In this document: positions 6,737-12,565 of the stretch, piece by piece
How the letters are laid out: each line of letters opens with the position of its first letter
How positions within the stretch are numbered: the first letter of the stretch is position 1
Assembly: GCA_965369705.1 (NCBI GenBank)
Contig: CBDURF010000105.1
Location: 1-12,565 of the forward strand
Length of the DNA stretch: 12,565 nucleotides
DNA from: JAGLCY01 sp965369705
GTDB lineage: Bacteria > Krumholzibacteriota > Krumholzibacteriia > LZORAL124-64-63
Direction of reading: 5' to 3'
The notes under the pieces: model-generated
What the model was told of the DNA's origin: nothing
Databases searched by the model: none
Seen by the model: only the letters and a program-made list of their open reading frames with translations
Position numbers and translations under genes: made by a program

Positions 6737-6761
6737 CCGGGCGGTTTCGCAAAGCCCCCGG
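6737..6761 (+). other. Imperfect GC-rich hairpin between pyrK and pyrD
   Basis: CCGGG (6737-6741) pairs with CCCGG (6757-6761). A one-base bulge, GG with CC, then TTT (6745-6747) with AAA (6751-6753) extend the stem to about 10 bp around a CGC loop. No T-run follows, and pyrD needs to be co-expressed, so a terminator is unlikely. It may affect RNA stability or the relative output of the two subunits. Confidence 0.4.
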
Positions 6762-6788
6762 CGCCCCGACAACGGAAGAGGAACGATC

Positions 6789-7703
6789 TTGTCCCTGCCT
6801 GGCTGGTGGACCACCGATCCCAACCAACCCTTCAACCTGGGCCCCCGCCTGTTTCCCGGCCGGATCTGGACTGCATCCGGTTGCTTCGCTTACGGTTTGA
6901 CCGGTCATGACATGAAGGCCGCGGGTTTCCTTTCGCCCTACCAGGGCCTCGGGGCCGTGGTCACCAAGACGGTCACCCCGCAGCCCAGGGCGGGCAACCC
7001 CATGCCGCGACTTGTCGAGACGGGTCAGGGCGCGATCAACAGCATCGGGCTGGAAAACGTGGGTTTCGTGGAATTCCTGGGCACGATCCTGCCCGCCTTG
7101 GAGGAGCGGGGGGTGCCGACGGTGGTCAGTCTGGCCGCCGCACGTCCGGACGAATTCGGTGACATGGCCGCGCGGCTGCACGAGACCGCGGCCGGGTTCA
7201 CCCACTGGCATGGCGTGGAGATCAACCTGAGCTGTCCCAATGTCGCCGAGGGAGGCCACGATTTCGGACGTGATCCCTCTACCGTGTCCGCGTGTGTCCG
7301 GGCCGCCCGGCGGAACCTGCCCGACCGCGCGCTGTTGGCCAAGCTGACACCGAACGTCGCCGATATCGCCGCTCTGGCCACCGCGGCAGCCGAAGCCGGG
7401 GCCGATGCGGTGAGCGCCATCAACACCGTGATTGGCCTGGAAGTTGATCTGGAGACCGGCCGACCGGTTCTTCCGCGACGGTTCGGCGGGTACTCCGGAC
7501 CCGCGATCCGGCCCATCGCCCTGGCCAAGGTCGATGAAATCGTCACGCGGTCGGGTGTGGCAGTGGTGGGAGTGGGCGGGATCGAGGATTACCGGGACGC
7601 CTTGAAATTCTTCGCTCTCGGGGCGGTCGCCGTCCAGGTGGGTACGGCCCAGATGCGCGATCCCTTCGCCGCAGCCCGCATCGCGCGGGATCTGACCCGC
7701 TGA
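6789..7703 (+). CDS. pyrD: Dihydroorotate dehydrogenase B catalytic subunit (class 1B, FMN)
   Basis: The 304-residue FMN barrel oxidises dihydroorotate to orotate, with electrons leaving through PyrK to NAD+. Family motifs are TKTVTPQPRAGNP (59-71), INSIGLEN (83-90) and INLSCPN (145-151). C149 is the catalytic base typical of soluble class 1 enzymes (class 2 uses Ser). Later come SAINTV and GVGGIEDYRDALKFFALGA, which fit the phosphate-binding end of the barrel. The start is a TTG at 6789 with AAGAGGA (6776-6782), six bases upstream. The next in-frame ATG is well inside the conserved N-terminus, so TTG is the best choice. It is the last gene of the pyr operon here and converges on the HemC-like gene 40 bases away. 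Confidence 0.96.
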   Translation: MSLPGWWTTDPNQPFNLGPRLFPGRIWTASGCFAYGLTGHDMKAAGFLSPYQGLGAVVTKTVTPQPRAGNPMPRLVETGQGAINSIGLENVGFVEFLGTILPALEERGVPTVVSLAAARPDEFGDMAARLHETAAGFTHWHGVEINLSCPNVAEGGHDFGRDPSTVSACVRAARRNLPDRALLAKLTPNVADIAALATAAAEAGADAVSAINTVIGLEVDLETGRPVLPRRFGGYSGPAIRPIALAKVDEIVTRSGVAVVGVGGIEDYRDALKFFALGAVAVQVGTAQMRDPFAAARIARDLTR

Positions 7704-7746
7704 TCAATACGCGCATCCGGCCTGGCGGCAGTTCGCGATACGATCA
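7701..7746. terminator. Symmetric stem spanning the convergent pyrD / HemC-like stop codons
   Basis: TGATC (7701-7705) pairs with GATCA (7742-7746). After a 4-by-4 internal loop, CGCG (7710-7713) pairs with CGCG (7734-7737). Both stop codons lie in the outer stem. There is no T-run on either strand, so it is a weak candidate for a shared bidirectional 3' end. Confidence 0.25.
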
Positions 7747-8925
7747 ATCTTCATCGGGAAATGAATTCAGATCATCATCGTCATCGGCGTCGGCGGAGGC
7801 GGGCGCTTTTTCGATTCCGGCCATATCTTCAAGCCTTTTCAGGTTCTCCAGTTCATCCAGATCTTCATCTCGATCCGACCACTTGGTTTCGGCGGAGGGC
7901 TCGGTCGGGTTTTCGTTGTCGTCACCACCGGATTCGAGCGGGAATTCCATCGGCAGTTCATCGAGGATGGTGACATCCTCGTCGTTTTCATCGGGCAGGC
8001 CGTCGGGGAAGTCGGCCTCCAGCAGGTCGGCGAAGGATTCCCCGCGGGAAAGGATCTGTTGGGCGAGACCGCTGCCCACGGCCTCGGCTTCATGGGTTTC
8101 CCCGTTGACGGCGATGCGTTTGGTGCCCGGGCCCGTGGTCCCGGTGATCACGAGTTTGCTTCCGGCCACGCGAGCCAGGGCGCCGACCGGGAGATCCTGG
8201 TCGGAAATCATACGCCGGCAGAAGGCCTGCTCCGTTTCAAGTTCGATCGCGGTGTCCGGTGAATGAAGATCCGCCAGCAGTTCCCTGGCCTCCTGGTCGT
8301 TGCGGCGGCCGAGGATGACCAGCGTGCCCTGTCCCGGACCCGGCAGGATGAATTCCGGGGCGAAGATCTCCGCGACGATACCCTGGATGCCGAGATGTTC
8401 GGTGACGGCCGCCGGAAGCACCAGCCCGTCGATCTCGGTGCGACGCAGGTGGGTGTCCATTGCCCGGTCCACGCCGCCGCGCAGGATCCGGAAGGAGATG
8501 TCCGGCCATAGGGCCCGCATCTGGGTTCGCGATCGCATGGAGAGCACGCCGACGCAGCTGCCGGGCTCCATCTCGTCCATGATCAGGCCCTGCCGGTTGA
8601 GATAGGCGTCGAAGGGGGTGGTCCGGTCCGGCACGCAGATGACCGCGAGGTCTTCGGGCAGGGGCAGGACCATGTCGGCGGCTTCCACCACCACCAGGCG
8701 GGCCTGCTCCCTGATCAACTGCTGTTCCAGGAATTCCATTTCCCCACGGCTGGTGGCGATGAAGGGTTCGTTTTCCTTTTCCCGGTCGGTGACGGGGGAG
8801 TCCCAGATGTTCAACTGGCAGGTCAGGCGGGGCTGGCGCTTCTGGATCCGGTCGATTACGGCCTGTGTCTGGTCCCTGGCCAGGGGCGAGGCCAGACTGC
8901 CGAAACTGATGACCCTGGATTTCAA
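7744..8925 (-). CDS. HemC-like protein (hydroxymethylbilane synthase homologue) lacking the cofactor cysteine, with acidic tail
   Basis: The 393-residue product aligns with hydroxymethylbilane synthase over about residues 4-300. Examples are SFGSLASPLARDQ near the start, CVPDRTTPFDAYL (97-109), GSCVGVLSMRS (122-132), SFRILRGGVD (144-153), LPGPGQGTLVI (194-204) and EQAFCRRMISDQDLPVG (232-248). By hand alignment to E. coli HemC, the dipyrromethane-binding Cys242 is replaced by Q243 (codon CAG, bases 8199-8197). Lys83 becomes A83, while the catalytic Asp84 is kept as D84. Arg11, Arg132, Arg155 and Arg176 appear lost. Residues 305-393 form an acidic tail (35 Asp/Glu, 5 Lys/Arg) absent from usual HemC, which is about 310 residues. 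The start is TTG with GAGGT (8934-8938), seven bases upstream. It is last in the sugar-gene operon, 20 bases after the aminotransferase. Classical HMBS activity is unlikely; the function is unknown. Confidence 0.8.
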   Translation of the reverse strand: MKSRVISFGSLASPLARDQTQAVIDRIQKRQPRLTCQLNIWDSPVTDREKENEPFIATSRGEMEFLEQQLIREQARLVVVEAADMVLPLPEDLAVICVPDRTTPFDAYLNRQGLIMDEMEPGSCVGVLSMRSRTQMRALWPDISFRILRGGVDRAMDTHLRRTEIDGLVLPAAVTEHLGIQGIVAEIFAPEFILPGPGQGTLVILGRRNDQEARELLADLHSPDTAIELETEQAFCRRMISDQDLPVGALARVAGSKLVITGTTGPGTKRIAVNGETHEAEAVGSGLAQQILSRGESFADLLEADFPDGLPDENDEDVTILDELPMEFPLESGGDDNENPTEPSAETKWSDRDEDLDELENLKRLEDMAGIEKAPASADADDDDDLNSFPDED

Positions 8926-8945
8926 TGCACAGACCTCGTGATGAC

Positions 8946-10088
8946 TCAGGAGTGAGCGGTTTTCGCCTCGCTGTTCAAGAAACCCTTGACGAGTTTCCCG
9001 ATGCGGTGCGCGTCCTCGAAGGGCAGGGCTGCGTGGATGGGCAGGATCAGGACCTCCCGACCTGCCCGCTCGGCTTCGGTCAGTTCCCCGCTGACACGCG
9101 CATACTCCGCCAATTCGTGACGATGCAGGGGCGGGTCGTAGAAGATTGCCGTGTCGATCCCGTTCTCATCCAGAAGATCCCGTAGCCGGTCACGTTCCCG
9201 ACAGCGGACCCAGTACTGGTGATGGGTCACCTTCATGCCCTCGGGGCCCATGGGCAATCGCAGGCGGTGATCCGCCGGAATGTAGCTGTCGTAGATGGCG
9301 GCCACCTGGTCCCGGTCGCCCTGCTCCTCGGGAAAGCGGCCATGTCGAATCCTGATGACCATCGCCTGCACCTCGTCCAGTCGGCTGTTCCAGCCCGTGT
9401 ACAGGTGGTCGTTGGCCCGGACGGCCTGGTGGGCGCGGATCCGGCGGATCCGGTCCGCGTCCCGCTGGTCACGGCACAGGACCATGCCGCCGTCACCGAT
9501 TCCGGGCAGGTTCTTGGTCGGATAGAAACTCAGGGTGCTCATGCGACCGTACGAACCCATGGGCTTGCCGTGGTAGATCGTCCCGTAGCCCTGGGCCATG
9601 TCCACCACGACTTCCAGGCCATGCTCGGCGGCGATGTCGTTGATGGGATTCATGTCGCAGGGGGCCCCGAAGATGGGCACCGGCATGATGGCTCTGGTCT
9701 TGGCAGTGATGGCCTGCTTGATCTTGCCCGGATCGATGTTCAGGTCGTCGGCCCGGATGTCCACGAAAACCGGCACGGCGTCCAGCAGGACGATGGCTTC
9801 CATGGTCGCATCGAAGGTATAGGGCGTGGTGATGACCTCGTGCCCCGGGCGGACGCCGGCCATGGCCAGGGCCACGAACAGGGCCGATGAACCCGAGGCC
9901 ACGCCGACCGCGTCGACCAAGCCGCAGGCTTCGGCCAGTTCCTCCTCCAGCAGGCGCACCTCTTCGCCCAGGATGTAGTGTCCCGACATGAGAAACTTCT
10001 CGAATTTGGCCAGGATCTCATCCTTGCACGGGAGCATGGGCGTGATCAGGTCGTAACGGCCAACCCGCTTGTCGTATGTCGCAGTCAT
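8946..10088 (-). CDS. DegT/DnrJ/EryC1/StrS-family PLP-dependent sugar aminotransferase
   Basis: The 380-residue product is typical in length for this fold-type I family, which transfers an amino group (usually from glutamate) to keto-sugar nucleotides. Visible features are SGHYILGEEVRLLEEELAE (35-53), the cofactor-binding ASGSSAL (64-70), TTPYTFDAT, VDMAQGYG with D163 and Q166, and SFYPTKNLPG with K192 as the PLP Schiff-base lysine. GDGGMV follows. The frame is open 38 codons further upstream, but that part lies within the preceding gene. The ATG at 10088 has GAGGA (10093-10097). It starts 7 bases after the dehydrogenase stop, which overlaps this ribosome site, so coupling is likely. The exact substrate cannot be read from the sequence; 3-amino or 4-amino sugar nucleotides are possible. 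Confidence 0.92.
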   Translation of the reverse strand: MTATYDKRVGRYDLITPMLPCKDEILAKFEKFLMSGHYILGEEVRLLEEELAEACGLVDAVGVASGSSALFVALAMAGVRPGHEVITTPYTFDATMEAIVLLDAVPVFVDIRADDLNIDPGKIKQAITAKTRAIMPVPIFGAPCDMNPINDIAAEHGLEVVVDMAQGYGTIYHGKPMGSYGRMSTLSFYPTKNLPGIGDGGMVLCRDQRDADRIRRIRAHQAVRANDHLYTGWNSRLDEVQAMVIRIRHGRFPEEQGDRDQVAAIYDSYIPADHRLRLPMGPEGMKVTHHQYWVRCRERDRLRDLLDENGIDTAIFYDPPLHRHELAEYARVSGELTEAERAGREVLILPIHAALPFEDAHRIGKLVKGFLNSEAKTAHS

Positions 10089-10095
10089 GATTTCC

Positions 10096-11421
10096 TCAGT
10101 TGGCGGGGGAGGAATGATCCGCCCGGCCGAAACAGTCGTACTTGAAGCCGAATTTTTCGAGGCGGGGACGATCATACACGTTCCGGCAGTCGAGGAAAGC
10201 ATTTCCTGCCATGGCCTCGGTCAGCCAGTTGAAATCGAGTTGACGGTACTGGTTCCACTCGGTGACCAGGATGACCAGATCGGCGCCCTCGCAGGCCTCG
10301 TAGGGGGACTGGCAGTAGGTGAGGTCCGGATGGACGGTCTTGAAGCTCTCCATGGCCGCCGGATCGTGGACCCTCAGGCGGCAGCCTCTGGCCTCCAGCA
10401 GTTTGACCAGTTCGAGGCTGGCGGCGGAGCGGATGTCATCGGTGTTGGGCTTGAAGGACAGGCCCAGCAGGGCGACGGTCTTGCCGGTCAGATCACCGAC
10501 CAGACCCTCGGCTTTGGCCAGGGCCCGCGCGGGGATGCCCCGGTTCACCTCGATGGCCGCTTTGACGATGGACATTTCACTGCCCGCCTCCTGGGCGATG
10601 TGGACGATGGCGTTGGTGTCCTTGGGCAGGCAGCTGCCGCCGAAGCCCAGGCCCGGATGAAGGAATTTGCGCCCGATGCGCTTGTCCAGGCCCATGGCCT
10701 TGGCCACGTCGAACACGTCCGCGCCGACGGCCTCGGCCAGCTTGGCGATCTCGTTGATGAAGGAGATCTTGACGGCCAGAAAACTGTTGGCGGCGTATTT
10801 GACCAACTCGGCGGTCTCGATGCCGGTCTTGACCAAGGGGGTGTCGCTCAGGTACAGGGGCCGGTATATCTCGCGCATCAGTTTCTCCGCGCGGTCCGAA
10901 GCGACGCCGATGACCACCCGGTCCGGGCGCATGAAGTCCTCGATGCTGGACCCCTCCCGCAGGAACTCGGGGTTGCTGGCCATGTCGAATTCCACTTCGG
11001 CCTTGAGTTTGTCGCGGATGATCTTCTTGAGTGCGCGATTCGTGCCGACCGGAACGGTGCTCTTGGTGACGATCACCTTGTAGTCGTCGAGCAGCTCGCC
11101 GATCTCCTCGCCGACCTGCATGACGTACTTCAGATCCGCTTCCCCGGATTCGGACATGGGAGTCTGCACCGCGATGAAGACGACGTCGGCGTCCTTCATG
11201 CCCTCTGCCAGACTGGTGGTGAACGCCAGCCTCTGCTCCTCCACGTTCTTCAGGACCAGGCGGTCGAGACCCGGCTCGAAAAAAGGAATGATGCCCTTGA
11301 CCAGCCCCTCGATGCGTTCCTGGTTGATGTCCACGCAGGTCACCCGGTGGCCGAAATCGGCCATGCAGGCGCCGGATACAAGGCCGACGTAACCGGTGCC
11401 GACCATACAGATTCGAATCAT
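10096..11421 (-). CDS. ugd: UDP-glucose 6-dehydrogenase
   Basis: The 441-residue enzyme oxidises UDP-glucose to UDP-glucuronate with two NAD+ in the cytoplasm. The Rossmann motif GTGYVG is at 8-13, with acidic D31 ending the second strand. Others are STVPVGT (121-127), SNPEFLREGS (149-158), the KYAANSFLAVKISFINE helix (208-224) with K218, and GLGFGGSCLPKDT with the catalytic C264. FKPNTDDIR is in the C-terminal domain. The GSCLPKD form points to the UDP-glucose enzyme rather than the UDP-GlcNAc (WbpA-like) branch. The start ATG at 11421 overlaps the upstream stop as ATGA and has AAAGGA about seven bases upstream. A 55-codon open extension into the neighbour was discarded. UDP-glucuronate would feed surface-polysaccharide or amino-sugar synthesis. 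Confidence 0.95.
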   Translation of the reverse strand: MIRICMVGTGYVGLVSGACMADFGHRVTCVDINQERIEGLVKGIIPFFEPGLDRLVLKNVEEQRLAFTTSLAEGMKDADVVFIAVQTPMSESGEADLKYVMQVGEEIGELLDDYKVIVTKSTVPVGTNRALKKIIRDKLKAEVEFDMASNPEFLREGSSIEDFMRPDRVVIGVASDRAEKLMREIYRPLYLSDTPLVKTGIETAELVKYAANSFLAVKISFINEIAKLAEAVGADVFDVAKAMGLDKRIGRKFLHPGLGFGGSCLPKDTNAIVHIAQEAGSEMSIVKAAIEVNRGIPARALAKAEGLVGDLTGKTVALLGLSFKPNTDDIRSAASLELVKLLEARGCRLRVHDPAAMESFKTVHPDLTYCQSPYEACEGADLVILVTEWNQYRQLDFNWLTEAMAGNAFLDCRNVYDRPRLEKFGFKYDCFGRADHSSPAN

Positions 11422-12476
11422 TGGAATTCCTTTCGGGCCTCGTTCAGCAGGCCCATGAGGGTGTCGTTGATCTCCCACTCGGGCTCCCACCCGGTATCCC
11501 GGCGCAATTTCGTGTTGTCGCCCACCATGAAGGGCGTGTCCGAGGGCCGGCTCAGGTCCGGATCCCGGCGGACGGCGATGGAGCATTTTGCGCCGCCCAC
11601 CAATATCTCGAGTCCCTGACCTATCGTCAAAGATTTCCCCGAACTGACGTGATAAATCTCCCCCGGTCGGCCTTCCTTGAGCAGGATGCGGTAGGCGGCC
11701 ACCACGTCCCGCACGTCCAGGAAATCCCGCACCGGGGAAAGATCCCCAGTCACGATTTCCGCAGGGCCGGCCCCCGCTTCGGCCGCGGCGATCTGGTGGG
11801 CGAAATTGGGAAAGGCGAACCGGGTGTCGTGGCCGGGGCCGGTGTGGCTGAAGGAGCGGGTCATGACCACGGGCAAATCATAGGAGCGCACATACTGCCG
11901 GCACAGAAGGGTTTGAGCGACCTTGCTCACGCCGTAGGGGGACAGGGGATTCAACGCGGTGTCTTCCCGCAGCGGATAGGCGCTTTCCGGCTGGGGGCCG
12001 TATTCCTCGCAGGACCCGACGGACAAAAGCGCGGGCCGCTCCCCGTCCGGCAGGGCGCGCACGGCTTCGAGCAGGTTCAGTGTGCCGAGGAGGTTGGCGG
12101 CGAAGGTGCCGCCGGGATCCCGGAAGGAAACAGCCGCCGAGCTTTGGGCGGCCAGGTGGTAGATCATGGCAGGCCGGAGCCCGGCCACCAGCCGTGCGAT
12201 GGGCTCCGCCTCTTCGAGGGGGCAGGGCAGGTAGAAGAAACGGCCGCAGTCCGCGGTGTATTCCATGGCGCCGGGCCAGTCGGCCGCGGGCCCGGCCAGG
12301 GTGAAAGGTCCGACGGTCACCGGCAGGTTCTCGTCCGCCGCATGAAGGTCCAGGCCCACGACCGGGTGGTTGGCCAGCAGGAGATTGCGCACCAGGTGCC
12401 GCCCCACGAAACCCAGGGCCCCGGTGACGAGGCTGCACGGCCGTTGGAACAAATGGTCTGCCTTGTAATCATTCAT
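11418..12476 (-). CDS. NAD(P)-dependent epimerase/dehydratase (extended SDR), GDP-mannose dehydratase / GDP-deoxyhexose reductase-like
   Basis: The 352-residue product has a glycine-rich Rossmann motif GALGFVG (19-25), HLAAQSSAAVSFRDP (107-121), an N-x-x-GTLNLLEA segment, and the SPYGVSK active-site motif with Y181 and K185. RSFSHTGPG (207-215), PVRDFLDVRDVVAAY and YHVSSGKS follow. These stretches most resemble GDP-mannose 4,6-dehydratases and the related GDP-4-keto-6-deoxy-mannose reductases (RMD). The catalytic Thr/Ser-Glu pair needed for dehydration is not obvious to me: the segment reads SVGSCEEYG (152-160), which could supply S155 and E157 or E158. The activity is therefore left open. 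The start ATG at 12476 has only a weak ribosome site. It lies 4 bases after the upstream stop, so coupling is likely, and its stop overlaps the ugd start (ATGA). Confidence 0.88.
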   Translation of the reverse strand: MNDYKADHLFQRPCSLVTGALGFVGRHLVRNLLLANHPVVGLDLHAADENLPVTVGPFTLAGPAADWPGAMEYTADCGRFFYLPCPLEEAEPIARLVAGLRPAMIYHLAAQSSAAVSFRDPGGTFAANLLGTLNLLEAVRALPDGERPALLSVGSCEEYGPQPESAYPLREDTALNPLSPYGVSKVAQTLLCRQYVRSYDLPVVMTRSFSHTGPGHDTRFAFPNFAHQIAAAEAGAGPAEIVTGDLSPVRDFLDVRDVVAAYRILLKEGRPGEIYHVSSGKSLTIGQGLEILVGGAKCSIAVRRDPDLSRPSDTPFMVGDNTKLRRDTGWEPEWEINDTLMGLLNEARKEFQ

Positions 12477-12480
12477 CGGG

Positions 12481-12565
12481 TCACCCGTTCATCAGCCGCA
12501 GCCATTCCTTGTAGAGGCAGCGGTCCTGGATCACATCGAGCCCGGCCTCGCGGGCCTTGGCGGCG
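12481..12565 (-). CDS. CoA_binding-family protein (YccU-like), C-terminal fragment (5' end outside window)
   Basis: The minus strand is open from the window edge to a TGA at 12483-12481, coding 27 residues: AKAREAGLDVIQDRCL then YKEWLRLMNG. The pattern AGLxVIxDRCxxxE-RL resembles the C-terminus of small CoA-binding Rossmann proteins, where VVxDRCxxIE is common. Only this tail is visible, so the assignment is tentative. It ends 4 bases before the epimerase start and appears to be part of the same transcript. Confidence 0.55.
   Translation of the reverse strand, partial: AAKAREAGLDVIQDRCLYKEWLRLMNG

Noticed and set aside
10069..11619. 516-residue open frame on the + strand
   Set aside because: It is exactly antisense to ugd, which has complete family motifs. 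The translation is low-complexity in Gly/Asp/Val/His and has no recognisable domain, as expected from GC-rich codon shadowing.
1..12565. tRNA or rRNA genes, CRISPR arrays, insertion sequences
   Set aside because: I saw no tRNA-like cloverleaf, no regularly spaced repeats, and no transposase or terminal inverted repeats. The strands are almost fully occupied by recognised genes.

Overview
The window is bacterial, GC-rich and densely packed (12,565 bases), and it falls into three blocks. The closest visual parallels for the tetratricopeptide lipoprotein (a lipobox Cys followed by an AKYNTFYNAKKSFDSAE-type start) are proteins I associate with the Fibrobacteres-Chlorobi-Bacteroidetes (FCB) superphylum and its candidate phyla. 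That taxonomic placement is only a guess.

Block 1 (1-543): the 3' end of an ABC-type ATPase gene on the + strand converges, 12 bases apart, on a minus-strand gene for a small secreted mono-heme c-type cytochrome that carries an EF-hand-like calcium loop. Bases 544-861 form an AT-richer divergent control region. It ends in an intrinsic terminator just before pyrR, a strong candidate attenuator.

Block 2 (862-7703, + strand): a de novo pyrimidine operon, pyrR-pyrB-pyrC-[TPR lipoprotein]-pyrK-pyrD. It encodes the regulator/uracil phosphoribosyltransferase, aspartate carbamoyltransferase, dihydroorotase and both subunits of an NAD-linked class 1B dihydroorotate dehydrogenase. It therefore covers carbamoyl phosphate plus aspartate to orotate; carAB, pyrE and pyrF are not in the window. 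A large tetratricopeptide lipoprotein of unknown role is inserted between pyrC and pyrK. GC-rich hairpins lie at the pyrC/TPR and pyrK/pyrD boundaries.

Block 3 (12565-7744, minus strand): a compact five-gene run. In transcription order it encodes the C-terminus of a CoA_binding-family protein, an extended-SDR nucleotide-sugar epimerase/dehydratase/reductase (GMD/RMD-like), a UDP-glucose 6-dehydrogenase, a DegT/DnrJ/EryC1-family PLP sugar aminotransferase, and a HemC-like protein. The three sugar genes suggest synthesis of an amino or deoxy sugar for a surface glycan.

The most unusual item is the HemC-like protein. It aligns along its length with hydroxymethylbilane synthase but has Gln where the dipyrromethane-cofactor Cys should be. 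It has also lost several substrate-binding basic residues and has gained an acidic tail of about 89 residues. It looks like a pseudoenzyme or a family with a different function, attached to a sugar-nucleotide operon rather than to heme genes.
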